Positions 25,519 to 34,712 are shown, counted from the stretch's first letter. The stretch is 64,000 bases of DNA from Bradyrhizobium cajani (GCF_009759665.1 NZ_WQNE01000021.1:62001-126000); one strand, 5' to 3'. Made by a program: numbers and translations. Notes: generated by a model from the letters alone, not told the origin.

Positions 25519-25606
25519 CTCTCCGCTCTTGCGGGGGAGGGACTTCCCTTGTTCGACAGTTGCTGCATACTCCGCTGCCCCCTGCACGAGCCGCAAGCGC
25601 GGAGAG
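25519..25606. repeat. Long-looped inverted repeat of extragenic type
   Basis: Arms 25519-25534 and 25591-25606 match as 16-base reverse complements with one mismatch, around a 56-base loop. They contain CTCTCCGC and CTTGCGG, a form seen repeatedly between genes in Bradyrhizobium-like genomes (recalled, not searched here). It lies between binding protein and permease genes, where an RNA hairpin could also adjust their relative expression. Confidence 0.55.
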
Positions 25607-25638
25607 GGACGATAACGCGCGGTAGGCTTTATCTCTTC

Positions 25639-26589
25639 ATGCCAGAATCGGTCTCGAACATCACCGCCCAGATGCCTCGCGCAAAACTCGCGGGGCTGCT
25701 GCTGTTCTTTCTCGGACCGGCGGTCGCGATCTACACCCTGTTCTCGATCTATCCGCTCGTCGCGACGATGGCGCTGTCCACCTACACCAGCGATCCGTCT
25801 GGCGGGCGGCATTTCGTCGGGCTCGCCAATTTCGAAACCCTGCTCGGTGATGCGCTGTGGTCGAAGCCGTTCTGGAATGCCTTCAGCAACAATCTGATCT
25901 TCTTCGCCGTGCACATGTGCGTGCAGAATCCGATCGGCATTGCGCTCGCGGGATTACTGAGCCTACCGGGCCTGAGGCTCAAGGGCCTCTATCGTACCGT
26001 CATGTTTCTGCCGACGATGCTTTCGGTTGTCATCGTCGGCTTCTCCTGGAACCTGATCCTTTCGCCGCTCTGGGGCGTAGCTGCCGGTGCCTTGAAGGCC
26101 GTGGGCCTGGGCTCCCTGTTCGCACCCTGGCTGGGGCTCGAATCGAGTGCGCTCGTAACTCTGGCCCTCATTTCCGTCTGGCAATTCGTCGGCATCCCGA
26201 TGATGTTGATCTATGCCGCGCTGCTCAACATCCCTGAAGAGTTGATCGACGCGGCACGCGTCGACGGGCTCGGACACTTCCGCATCTTCCTGCACATCAA
26301 GCTTCCGCTCGTCCTGCCGACGATCAGTCTGGTGTCGGTCTTGACCTTCGTCGCCAACTTCAACGCTTTCGACCTGATCTATTCAGTCAAGGGCGCGCTT
26401 GCGGGGCCGAATTTCGCGACCGACATTCTCGGCACGTTTTTCTACCGCACGTTCTTCGGTAACCAGCTCCAGCTCGGCAATCCGACGATGGGCTCGGCGG
26501 TCGCGACCGTGATGTTCTTCATCATCCTCGTCGGCCTCTGCCTCTATCTCTTCCTCGTGCAGCGGCGCATCCGCCGTTACGCTTTCTGA
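25639..26589 (+). CDS. Sugar ABC transporter permease (MalF-like)
   Basis: About 316 residues with six membrane helices, the first being LLLFFLGPAVAIYTLFSIYPLV. The EAA loop, which contacts the ATPase, reads PEELIDAARVDGLGHFRIF near residue 205. I chose the start MPESVSNITAQ because the frame upstream lies in the extragenic repeat and has no membrane character. It pairs with the MalG-like permease that follows 10 bases after. Confidence 0.88.
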   Translation: MPESVSNITAQMPRAKLAGLLLFFLGPAVAIYTLFSIYPLVATMALSTYTSDPSGGRHFVGLANFETLLGDALWSKPFWNAFSNNLIFFAVHMCVQNPIGIALAGLLSLPGLRLKGLYRTVMFLPTMLSVVIVGFSWNLILSPLWGVAAGALKAVGLGSLFAPWLGLESSALVTLALISVWQFVGIPMMLIYAALLNIPEELIDAARVDGLGHFRIFLHIKLPLVLPTISLVSVLTFVANFNAFDLIYSVKGALAGPNFATDILGTFFYRTFFGNQLQLGNPTMGSAVATVMFFIILVGLCLYLFLVQRRIRRYAF

Positions 26590-26599
26590 GGGGAGCAGC

Positions 26600-27433
26600 A
26601 TGACGGTGGAGCAGCGCGCAAGGAGCCTTGGCGTCCATCTCGTCCTGATCGCCTACAGCGTGCTCGCGGTCGGTCCGATTCTGCTCGTCGTGATGAATTC
26701 GTTCAAGGTGCGCAGCGCCATCTTCGGTAGCCCGCTTGCTCCGCCGGACGCCGCAACCTTCAGCCTCGCCGGCTATGAGAAGGTTTTCCGCTCCTCCCAT
26801 ATCCTCACCTACTATTCGAATTCGCTGATCGTGACCCTCGTCAGCATGGCACTCGTGCTTCTGTTTGGCGCGATGGCGGCCTGGGCGCTGACCGAATACC
26901 GCTTTCGCGGTTCGACGGCGCTCGCGCTGTTTCTGTCGATCGGCATCATGGTGCCGATCCGGCTTGGCTCCGTCGCGATCCTCAGCATGATGCGGTCTGC
27001 CGGCCTCAACGACACGCTGACGGCCTTGATCCTCGTCTACGTTGCGCAAGGCCTGCCGATGTCGATTTTCATATTGAGTGAGTTCATCCAGCAGGTCCCC
27101 AAGGACTTGCGCGACGCCGCGCGCTGCGACGGCGTGCCGGAAACCCGCATCTTCTTCGAAGTGGTCGCTCCGCTACTGCGGCCGGCGATCGCGACCGTCG
27201 CTGTCTTCACCATCGTGCCGATCTGGAACGACCTCTGGTTTCCGCTGATCCTGACGTCGAGCGACTCGACGCATACAGTCACGCTCGGCGTGCAGCAGTT
27301 TCTTGGCCAGTACATCACCGATTGGAATTCCGTGCTTGCCGCGCTGTCAATGGCGATCCTGCCGGTGGTCGTGATCTACGTGATCCTCTCGCGCCAACTC
27401 ATCGCAGGCCTCACCTCCGGCGCAGTCAAATAG
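26600..27433 (+). CDS. Sugar ABC transporter permease (MalG-like)
   Basis: 277 residues with six predicted helices (GVHLVLIAYSVLAVGPILLVVMN first). The EAA loop is PKDLRDAARCDGVPETRIFF, near residue 170. It forms the membrane channel with the preceding permease. GGGGAG precedes the ATG. The ATPase gene begins 9 bases after its stop. Confidence 0.9.
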   Translation: MTVEQRARSLGVHLVLIAYSVLAVGPILLVVMNSFKVRSAIFGSPLAPPDAATFSLAGYEKVFRSSHILTYYSNSLIVTLVSMALVLLFGAMAAWALTEYRFRGSTALALFLSIGIMVPIRLGSVAILSMMRSAGLNDTLTALILVYVAQGLPMSIFILSEFIQQVPKDLRDAARCDGVPETRIFFEVVAPLLRPAIATVAVFTIVPIWNDLWFPLILTSSDSTHTVTLGVQQFLGQYITDWNSVLAALSMAILPVVVIYVILSRQLIAGLTSGAVK

Positions 27434-27442
27434 GTTGTCAGA

Positions 27443-28534
27443 ATGGCCGATCTGCGCATCGAGCACCTCAACAAGCGTTATGGCGTGACGACGGTGCTCA
27501 ACGACATCAACCTCAACATCGAGGACGGTGAATTCGTCGTTCTCGTCGGCCCTTCAGGCTGCGGCAAGTCGACGCTTCTGCGCATGATTGCCGGGCTCGA
27601 TGGCGCATCGGGCGGCGACATCCATATCGCCGGCAAGCTCGTCAACACGCTGGCGCCCGCCGAGCGCGGCATCGCGATGGTGTTCCAGTCCTACGCGCTC
27701 TATCCGCACATGAATGTGCGCAAGAACATGACGTTCGGATTGAAATTCACCGGAGTGCGGCCGGCTGAACGCGAGCGGCGCGTCACCGAGGCGGCCCGTA
27801 TGCTGCGGCTCGAGGAACTGCTCGAGCGTTATCCGCGAGATCTCTCTGGTGGCCAGCGTCAGCGCGTTGCGATCGGCCGTGCGATCGTGCGCGAGCCGGC
27901 TGTTTTCTTGTTCGACGAGCCGCTCTCCAACCTCGATGCGGCGTTGCGCGTCTCGACACGCGTCGAGATCGCGAATCTGCACAGACTGCTGAAATCGACG
28001 ATTGTCTATGTCACGCACGACCAGGTCGAGGCGATGACGCTTGCCGACCGCATCGTCGTGATGAACAGGGGCTGCATCGAGCAGGTCGGCAGGCCGCTCG
28101 ACCTCTACTATGCGCCGGCCAATCTGTTCGTCGCCGGCTTCATCGGCTCGCCCGCGATGAATTTCTTCGAAGCGAGGGTCAAGAGTGTCGAGGGCGGACG
28201 CGCGTGCGTGGCTGGACCCGGATTCCGTAGCCTCGACCTGCCGGCGGGGCATCTGAAGATCGGAGACGCGTTGACGGTCGGCATCCGTCCGGAGCATCTT
28301 GCCCAAGGAGAGGACGGTCCCCTCGCTGTGGAAGGTGTCGTCGAACTTGTCGAACGGCTTGGCGAATCCTCTTTTGCCTATTTGCGCCGCGATGACGGCA
28401 GGCTGTTCGTAGCCGAAATCCGCGGTCGACAGACGCCGCCCCCCGGCGAGCGAGTCACGCTCACTGCTGCGGCTCGGGACGTGCACGTCTTCGACGCCTC
28501 GGGGTTGCGGATCGCGACGCCGAACGATGTTTGA
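27443..28534 (+). CDS. Sugar ABC transporter ATP-binding protein (UgpC/MsmK type)
   Basis: 363 residues. Walker A is GPSGCGKST (36-44 region), the Q-loop FQSYAL, the signature LSGGQRQRVAIGRA, Walker B VFLFDEPLSNLD and the H-loop VTHDQ. The C-terminal ~120 residues form the MOI/TOBE regulatory region typical of carbohydrate importers. It completes a full importer with the binding protein and two permeases and is the last gene of the rightward operon. Confidence 0.92.
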   Translation: MADLRIEHLNKRYGVTTVLNDINLNIEDGEFVVLVGPSGCGKSTLLRMIAGLDGASGGDIHIAGKLVNTLAPAERGIAMVFQSYALYPHMNVRKNMTFGLKFTGVRPAERERRVTEAARMLRLEELLERYPRDLSGGQRQRVAIGRAIVREPAVFLFDEPLSNLDAALRVSTRVEIANLHRLLKSTIVYVTHDQVEAMTLADRIVVMNRGCIEQVGRPLDLYYAPANLFVAGFIGSPAMNFFEARVKSVEGGRACVAGPGFRSLDLPAGHLKIGDALTVGIRPEHLAQGEDGPLAVEGVVELVERLGESSFAYLRRDDGRLFVAEIRGRQTPPPGERVTLTAAARDVHVFDASGLRIATPNDV

Positions 28535-28779
28535 GTGCTCGGGAAACCACCGGCTTGGGCGCCGACCGGTAACAAGCGGGCTTGATAGTGTGAGCATTCA
28601 ATCATGATGGGCCTCGTACGCTATCTTACGCGCCCTCAAGTGAGTATTGATCCGGCAATTCCGGTCCCTCTCTGGAACCGAGATCTCTGTTCGGCTTGCC
28701 GTCGTTCTCGCGGCCATTGGCAATGAGAGTAAAAATGGAGTCGGTGCGAGCCCCCTTCCAGATTTCGGCGTTATACGGT

Positions 28780-29172
28780 CTATGGGTTCCAGCCGCCGCT
28801 ACCATATGGGCGCGTGATGATTTCAAGCAGGTGCCCGTTAAGGTCTTCGAAATAGAGGCCGCGTCCGCGGTCGTGATCGTTGATCTCGCCGGGCTTGCGA
28901 CGCGCGGGATCAGCCCAGTAGGTCAGCTTCCGCTCGCGAATCCGATCAAAGATCGCGTCAAATTCGGCGTCGCCGACCAGGAAGGCGTAGTGCTGAGGCG
29001 CGAGCTCTCCTTGGGAGTCCATATAGTCGAGATTGGCGTCGTTGTCGGTCCTGACCATGTAGAACGGTCCCCAGCGGCGCGGCTCCGACAGGCCGAGCAT
29101 CTCGGCCAGGAATTCGGCCGATGCCTTGCTGTCGCGAGCCGACAAAATGGTGTGATTGAACTCGATTGCCAT
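28780..29172 (-). CDS. VOC (glyoxalase/dioxygenase) superfamily protein
   Basis: 130 residues with two beta-alpha-beta-beta-beta modules. MAIEFNHTILSARDSKASAEFLAEMLGL is the typical first module with a metal-binding histidine (H7). The second has QHYAFLVG, GRGLYFEDLNGHLLEIIT with the final Glu ligand. Members include dioxygenases, glyoxalases and drug-binding proteins; nothing in the sequence chooses between them. It stands alone between the amino-sugar operon and the decayed hydrolase gene. Confidence 0.78.
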   Translation of the reverse strand: MAIEFNHTILSARDSKASAEFLAEMLGLSEPRRWGPFYMVRTDNDANLDYMDSQGELAPQHYAFLVGDAEFDAIFDRIRERKLTYWADPARRKPGEINDHDRGRGLYFEDLNGHLLEIITRPYGSGGWNP

Positions 29173-29296
29173 GCTCAGATCTCCCTAGGTTACAGGTGAA
29201 GTCAAACACGGCGCGCATCGAGGTTGTTCCTGTTTCGACGGGCACGCAATCAATGGAACTGGCAATGGGAAGCCTGACCTAGAGCTTTGGCGCCTA

Positions 29297-29622
29297 TCAG
29301 ACGCGATCGGCGCGCACCTCGAGATCGACCGACGCCGAAATGATCGCTTAGCCAGAGGCCGTCCAGCGGGCACTCGAACGCGAGCCTTGCGGTCTGAATT
29401 TCGCAGACTGCCTTGGGGGCGTCGTGATGTTTCACACTTCGGCCAGCGAGTAACTGCAATCCGCCGAGATTAACGGATGCTGGCCGCATCCGGCGTCCGT
29501 CGGAATTGATGAAAGGCGACCGGGTCGGGAGCCAGCCGGTGCAACTCCCGACTGATCAGATCGGTTCGTTTGGGATCGCCGCTCCGATTCCAGAAGTTAA
29601 GCGTCACAACGCGAAGTCGCAT
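29297..29622 (-). pseudogene. Decayed endonuclease/exonuclease/phosphatase family gene
   Basis: From ATG at 29622 the frame reads MRLRVVTLNFWNRSGDPKR and RELHRLAPDPVAFHQF, the usual start of an EEP-family metal-dependent hydrolase, then stops after 50 codons. Further on, another frame reads CEIQTARLAFECPLDGLWLSDHFGV, the conserved C-terminal SDHFGV motif. A further one-base shift gives VDLEVRADRV and a stop at 29297. An intact family member has about 250 residues, so the whole middle is missing. This is a gene broken by an internal deletion and at least one frameshift. Confidence 0.6.
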
Positions 29623-29690
29623 GTCTGACCCAGGTCTGTGGTGTCTGACCTAACGCGTGTCACGTGCGCGGGTTCGTCGGCGCCGCGGGC

Positions 29691-29723
29691 TTGACATTCT
29701 CGGAGCGCGTTCTCATTATGTTC
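29691..29723 (+). promoter_or_regulatory. dinB promoter with LexA (SOS) box
   Basis: TTGACA at 29691-29696 and CATTAT at 29714-29719, spaced by 17 bases, form a sigma-70 type promoter. The direct repeat GTTC-N7-GTTC at 29709-29723 is exactly the alphaproteobacterial LexA box and covers the -10 element. LexA bound there would block transcription until DNA damage. Confidence 0.8.
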
Positions 29724-29755
29724 TCTTCGTGCGAGCTTCCTTGGGGCGGACTCGG

Positions 29756-31003
29756 ATGGCAGACAGTGCAACCATCCTGCACGCGGATCTGGATGCCTTC
29801 TACGCCTCGGTAGAGCAGTTACTTTCGCCGTCGTTGCGCGGTAAACCCATCGCTGTTGGCGGCGGGGTTGTACTTGCAGCTTCGTACGAAGCTAAGGCAT
29901 TCGGGGTCCGCGGCGGCATGCCCGGACGTCAAGCCCGCGAGCTCTGTCCGCAACTCATCTTTGTCGGCGGACACTTCCAAGAGTACCAACGACTGGGTGA
30001 CGCTGCCGTCAAGGTGATCGGCGATTTCACTCCCCTCGTCGAGCGGATTTCCATCGATGAGGCCTTTGCCGATGTTGCGGGCTGCACTCATCTCTTCGGG
30101 TCGCCTCCCGAAATAGCAAGGGCTATCCGGCAACGCGTACGGGCCGAGCTTGGGCTTCCGATTTCAGTCGGCGTCGCGCGCACCAAGCATCTCGCGAAAG
30201 TTGCCTCGCAAGTGGCCAAGCCCGACGGGCTGGTGGTTGTCGATCCCGACACCGAACTGGAATTCCTTCACCACCTGCCCGTCGAGCTGATGTGGGGAGT
30301 GGGCCCGGTCACACGGGCGCGGCTGGCCAAGATCGGTGTACTGACTATCGGGCAGCTTGCCAAACTACCGGGAAGGTCGCTCGAGCGATTGCTCGGTCCC
30401 GCGGCCGGGAAGAAACTCGCAGCGTTGGCGTGGAATCGCGACCCGCGGGAAATCAGATCTCATCGTCGGGCCCGATCGGCTGGAGCGCAATCAGCGATCG
30501 GCAGAAAGCCGGCCGAAGCGCGGGTTATTCGACCGACCTTGCTTCACCTCGCGGACCGTATCGCAACTCGCCTCCGCGCAAAGTCGAGGCCCGGCCGAAC
30601 CGTGACGGTCCGAGTTCGCTTCGCCGATCTGAGGTCGGTCACCCGTTCGGTCACGCTTGATGCGCCGATTTTCGCAACCATGATCCTCACCGAGCTCGCC
30701 GAGGGGCTGGTGCGCGCGATCTTTGCAGATTATCCGGACGAGAAGACCATCTCCTTGCTGGCGATTTCCGTGTCGCATCTCGAGGAGCACTGGGATCTCG
30801 AACTGGAGCTGCCGCTTGGACTTCGGGATGAAGCGCGCCGGACTGGCAGCAGGATCGGCATGGCGCGGTGGGCGGCCGACCGTGCTGTCGACAAGATTCG
30901 CAATCGCTTCGGGCGGGATGCCATCGGGTACGGTTCGGCAGCGCTGGGCTTATCTCGTTCCGTGCCCGATGAATTTCGGAAACTCGCCGAAAAGGATCTT
31001 TGA
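29756..31003 (+). CDS. dinB: DNA polymerase IV (Y-family)
   Basis: Error-prone polymerase for copying past damaged bases. From MADSATILHADLDAFYASVEQ the catalytic blocks are all present: HADLDAFYASVE with the first metal Asp, SYEAKAFGVRGGMPG, and ERISIDEAFADV with the SxDE pair. The helix-hairpin and little-finger regions follow. I chose this ATG, 33 codons inside the longer frame, because the upstream part overlaps the LexA-controlled promoter. At 415 residues it is somewhat longer than E. coli DinB. It is predicted to be SOS-induced. Confidence 0.9.
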   Translation: MADSATILHADLDAFYASVEQLLSPSLRGKPIAVGGGVVLAASYEAKAFGVRGGMPGRQARELCPQLIFVGGHFQEYQRLGDAAVKVIGDFTPLVERISIDEAFADVAGCTHLFGSPPEIARAIRQRVRAELGLPISVGVARTKHLAKVASQVAKPDGLVVVDPDTELEFLHHLPVELMWGVGPVTRARLAKIGVLTIGQLAKLPGRSLERLLGPAAGKKLAALAWNRDPREIRSHRRARSAGAQSAIGRKPAEARVIRPTLLHLADRIATRLRAKSRPGRTVTVRVRFADLRSVTRSVTLDAPIFATMILTELAEGLVRAIFADYPDEKTISLLAISVSHLEEHWDLELELPLGLRDEARRTGSRIGMARWAADRAVDKIRNRFGRDAIGYGSAALGLSRSVPDEFRKLAEKDL

Positions 31004-31171
31004 CGTTCGACCGTCACGCGACGCGGGTTGGGTCTTTGCCGTAAACGCGCAGTACAAGCAACGATATCGCGGGGTGATGTTCGACCCGCTTCTTGCGGCG
31101 GAATGAACGCCACCAGGTATCCGCTATCGGCTGCGAGCTGAGGCCGTGCCGAAAACAACTCCGCTTGCAAT

Positions 31172-31197
31172 GTTTAGTAATTGGTGGTTCACTAAAC
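31172..31197. promoter_or_regulatory. Inverted-repeat operator candidate upstream of the ABC/dha operon
   Basis: GTTTAGT (31172-31178) and ACTAAAC (31191-31197) are perfect 7-base inverted arms with a 12-base spacer. A third GTTTAGT copy is at 31248-31254. They lie about 160 and 100 bases before the binding-protein gene in a 350-base gap with no gene. The form suits a dimeric repressor or activator; the regulator is not identified. Confidence 0.5.
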
Positions 31198-31354
31198 AAA
31201 TCGAGCCTGCCGGGCCTATAGAATCCGGGTGGCGCGAGGAAACACCAGTTTAGTTATTCAGCTCGTCACGGACTGTGTCGCTCTGCTCGAAGCATTCGAG
31301 CGGGTAGGAAAGCCGCGCCATGTCGATGGCCGGTCCACTCGGAGGGAACGCTTA

Positions 31355-32701
31355 ATGAAACAGACATTGAAGGCGCTTGCTGTTGCGTGCGGGGCTACTG
31401 TCTCCGCGTTTGGCGTCGGAGCGGGGACCACGCCCGCACAGGCGCAGGGCAAAACCATCACGCTGTGCTGGGCCGCATGGGACCCGGCCAATGCGCTGGT
31501 CGAATTGTCGAAGGACTTCACCGCCAAATCGGGTATCGGTATGAAGTTCGAGTTCGTGCCGTGGACCAATTACGCCGATCGATTCCTCAACGAACTCAAT
31601 TCGCACGGCTCGCTGTGCGACCTCATCATCGGCGATTCACAATGGATCGGCGGCGCCGCGGAGAACGGTCAGTACGTCAAGCTCAACGATTTCTTCAAGA
31701 AGGAAGGAATCAGCATGGACGACTACATGCCGGCGACGGTGGTCGGCTATTCCGAGTGGCCGAAGAACACGCCGAACTATTGGGCGCTGCCGGCGATGGG
31801 CGATGCGGTCGGCTGGACCTATCGCAAGGACTGGTTCGCGCGGCCGGACGTGCAGAAGGATTTCAAGGCCAAGTACGGCCGCGAGATCGGCGTGCCGAAG
31901 ACGCTCGATGAGCTGAAGGACATTGCACAATTCTTCCAGGGCCGCGAGATCGACGGCAAGAAGGTCTATGGCGCCTCGATCTACACCGAGCGTGGTTCGG
32001 AAGGCATCACCATGGGCGTGTCGAACTACCTCTACGACTACGGCTTCAAATACGACGATCCGAAGAAGCCCTATGCGATGGATGGGTTCGTGAACTCCGC
32101 CAGCGCGGTGAAGGGGCTCGAGGCCTACAAGGAGCTCTACAAGTGCTGTACGCCGCCCGGCGCCTCCAATTCCTACATGTCGGAGGGGCTTGATGCCTTC
32201 AAGTCCGGCCAGGTCGCGCTGCAGATGAACTTCTTCGCCTTCTTCCCGGGCCTCTACAAGGATCCGAATGTCGGCGGCGACAAGATCGGCTTCTTCGTCA
32301 ATCCGGCCGGTCCTGCCGCACAGTCGACGCAGCTCGGCGGACAGGGAATCTCGGTCGTTACCTACTCCAAGAACCAGGCCGAAGCGCTGCAGTACATCAA
32401 GTGGTTCTCCGGCGGCGATGTGCAGAAGAAGTGGTGGGCACTCGGCGGTTATTCCTGCGCCAAGTCCGTGCTGAACGATCCGAGCTTTCCGAGCAGCGCG
32501 CCCTTTGCAAAGGAGTTCCTGCAGTCGATGGGAATGGTCGTCGACTTCTGGGCCGAGCCTTCCTATGCCCAGCTCCTGCAGGCCGAGCAGAAGCGCGTGC
32601 ATGACTATGTGGTGGCCGACAAGGGCACCGCACAGGAAGCACTCGATGGTCTGGTCAAGGACTGGAAGGCCATCTTCAAGGAAGAGGGCAAGAAGTTCTG
32701 A
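31355..32701 (+). CDS. ABC transporter substrate-binding protein (sugar or polyol)
   Basis: About 448 residues of solute-binding family 1. I chose MKQTLKALAVACGATVSAFGVG because it starts a signal peptide ending AQA and is preceded by GGAGGGA; the longer frame is not signal-like. ITLCWAAWDPANALVELSKDFTAKSGIG begins the mature domain, and LIIGDSQWIGGAAENG is a typical ligand-side region. It is first in a long operon ending with dihydroxyacetone kinase genes, so a polyol or triose is a likely ligand (inference). Confidence 0.88.
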   Translation: MKQTLKALAVACGATVSAFGVGAGTTPAQAQGKTITLCWAAWDPANALVELSKDFTAKSGIGMKFEFVPWTNYADRFLNELNSHGSLCDLIIGDSQWIGGAAENGQYVKLNDFFKKEGISMDDYMPATVVGYSEWPKNTPNYWALPAMGDAVGWTYRKDWFARPDVQKDFKAKYGREIGVPKTLDELKDIAQFFQGREIDGKKVYGASIYTERGSEGITMGVSNYLYDYGFKYDDPKKPYAMDGFVNSASAVKGLEAYKELYKCCTPPGASNSYMSEGLDAFKSGQVALQMNFFAFFPGLYKDPNVGGDKIGFFVNPAGPAAQSTQLGGQGISVVTYSKNQAEALQYIKWFSGGDVQKKWWALGGYSCAKSVLNDPSFPSSAPFAKEFLQSMGMVVDFWAEPSYAQLLQAEQKRVHDYVVADKGTAQEALDGLVKDWKAIFKEEGKKF

Positions 32702-32709
32702 GGCAAGCC

Positions 32710-32739
32710 GCCCGGAGCGCGTGCGCTCGCGCTCCGGGC
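32710..32739 (+). terminator. Strong stem-loop after the binding-protein gene
   Basis: Arms 32710-32720 and 32729-32739 form a perfect 11-base GC-rich stem with an 8-base loop. TTTCCTT follows, a weak U-tract. In an operon, such a hairpin usually stabilises the upstream mRNA or partly ends transcription, giving more binding protein than permease. Confidence 0.65.
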
Positions 32740-32802
32740 TTTCCTTCGAGATGACCGGACCGTCGCAGTGTCGACGACCCGGTGCCAGGATCGGCCAAAG
32801 CA

Positions 32803-33762
32803 ATGAATGAATTGAGTGCCTCTTCGCGGATCACCTATCGGGCCGTCATGGTCCGACCGGGCGTGGCGCGTCGTATCCGGGGCCTGTCGGACAGGACGCT
32901 CGCCTGGCTCTTCATCACGCCGACGATCGTGCTGCTGCTGGCGATCAATATCTTCCCGCTGCTTTGGACGATTTATCTGTCGTTCACGAACTACCGCGCT
33001 AACAGGGCCAACGCGCCGACGATCTGGCTTGGCGCCGACTGGTACCAGTCGATCCTGACCGATCCCGACATCTGGGCGGCAATGCAGGTGACGGCGCATT
33101 TCGTGATCTGGACGGTGGTGATCGAGACCGTGCTCGGATTTGGCCTAGCCTACCTCATCGACAAGAAATTCCGTGGGCACGGGATGTGGACCACGATCAT
33201 CCTGCTGCCGATGATGCTGTCGCCGGCCGTCGTCGGCAATTTCTGGACGTTCCTGTACCAGCCCCAGATCGGATTGTTCAATTACGTGGTCGCCTTCTTC
33301 ACCGGCCGCGCGGCCTCGTCCTTCCAGATGCTGGGCGACGTCACGCTGAGCCCCTGGGCCATCGTCATTGTCGATGCCTGGATGTGGACGCCCTATGTGA
33401 TGCTGATTTGTCTCGCTGGCCTGCGCTCGATCCCTGACTACATCTACGAGGCGGCCGAGGTCGATCGTGCGTCGAAATGGCGGCAGTTCTGGTCCATCAC
33501 GCTGCCGATGGCGTTGCCGTTCATCATGCTGGCGGTGCTGTTCCGCGGCATCGAGAATTTCAAGATGTTCGACATGGTCAATCTGCTCACCGGCGGTGGG
33601 CCGGGATCGACCACGGAAGTTGCCTCAATCACGCTCAAGCGGGCGGCGTTCGAGAGCTGGCGCACCGGCTATTCCTCGGCCTTCGCGATCATCCTGTTCG
33701 TGACGGTCTTCGGTCTCGCCAATATCTATGTGAAGGCGCTGAACAAGGTGAAAAGCCGATGA
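32803..33762 (+). CDS. ABC transporter permease (sugar type)
   Basis: About 319 residues with six helices, the first WLFITPTIVLLLAINIFPLLW. The EAA loop is PDYIYEAAEVDRASKWRQF. MNELSASSRITYR is chosen as the start; a GTG seven codons upstream is possible. It overlaps the next permease by 4 bases (ATGA), so they are translated together. Confidence 0.88.
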   Translation: MNELSASSRITYRAVMVRPGVARRIRGLSDRTLAWLFITPTIVLLLAINIFPLLWTIYLSFTNYRANRANAPTIWLGADWYQSILTDPDIWAAMQVTAHFVIWTVVIETVLGFGLAYLIDKKFRGHGMWTTIILLPMMLSPAVVGNFWTFLYQPQIGLFNYVVAFFTGRAASSFQMLGDVTLSPWAIVIVDAWMWTPYVMLICLAGLRSIPDYIYEAAEVDRASKWRQFWSITLPMALPFIMLAVLFRGIENFKMFDMVNLLTGGGPGSTTEVASITLKRAAFESWRTGYSSAFAIILFVTVFGLANIYVKALNKVKSR

Positions 33763-34712
33763 CATCAGCCACCACAGCTCATTCGGTCGTCGAGCCGTCG
33801 GCCACCACGCGCCGCGTTGCCGGCTCGCTCGTCGTGCTCTATGCCATCATCACTATGATCCCGCTGGTCTGGATCATGCTCACCGCCTTCAAGTCGCCTG
33901 ATGACGCGATCTCCTATCCGCCCAAGGTGATGTTCAAGCCGTCGCTCGAAGGTTTTTGCAATTTGTTCACGACGCGCTCGCGTCAGACGCCGGAATTCAT
34001 CCGCTCGCTAGGACCGCCGCAAGGGCTGTGCGACAGCATTGCACGCGATCGCAATATGGTGGTCGCCGGTCCCTCGAACTACGTGCCGCGCTTCGTCAAT
34101 TCGCTGATCATTGCGTTCGGTTCGACCCTGCTCGCAGTCGCGCTCGGCACCTTGTCGGCTTATGGCTTCTCGCGCTTCCGCGTGCCGCTGAAGGATGATC
34201 TGCTGTTCTTCATCCTATCGACTCGGATGATGCCGCCGATCGCGGTCGCGATCCCGATCTATCTGATGTACCGCACCATCGGTTTGTCGGACACCAGGCT
34301 CGGGATGATCCTGCTCTACACCTCGGTCAACGTCTCGCTCGCGGTCTGGCTGCTCAAGGGCTTCATCGACGAAATCCCGCGTGAGTACGAGGAAGCGGCG
34401 ATGATCGACGGCTACACCCGCTTCCAGGCCTTCGTGAAGGTGGTGCTGCCGCAGGCCACCACGGGAATCGCTGCGACGGCGATCTTCTGCCTGATCTTCG
34501 CCTGGAACGAATACGCCTTCGCGGTGCTTCTCACCTCGGGCAACGCGCAGACGGCGCCACCGTTCATTCCGATCATCATCGGCGAGGGCGGACAGGACTG
34601 GCCCGCGGTGGCGGCCGGCACGACGCTGTTCCTGGTGCCGATCGTGGTGTTCACGGTCTTGCTTCGCAAGTATCTGCTGCGCGGCATCACCTTTGGAGCT
34701 GTTCGCAAATGA
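33759..34712 (+). CDS. ABC transporter permease (sugar type)
   Basis: About 317 residues from MTSATTAHSVVE, with a first helix LVVLYAIITMIPLVWIMLTAF and the EAA loop PREYEEAAMIDGYTRFQAF. An insert with two cysteines (residues ~65-95, SLEGFCNLFT, GLCDSI) lies before the second helix; many MalG-type permeases lack it. The ATG overlaps the previous stop and its own stop overlaps the next start by 4 bases. Confidence 0.9.
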   Translation: MTSATTAHSVVEPSATTRRVAGSLVVLYAIITMIPLVWIMLTAFKSPDDAISYPPKVMFKPSLEGFCNLFTTRSRQTPEFIRSLGPPQGLCDSIARDRNMVVAGPSNYVPRFVNSLIIAFGSTLLAVALGTLSAYGFSRFRVPLKDDLLFFILSTRMMPPIAVAIPIYLMYRTIGLSDTRLGMILLYTSVNVSLAVWLLKGFIDEIPREYEEAAMIDGYTRFQAFVKVVLPQATTGIAATAIFCLIFAWNEYAFAVLLTSGNAQTAPPFIPIIIGEGGQDWPAVAAGTTLFLVPIVVFTVLLRKYLLRGITFGAVRK

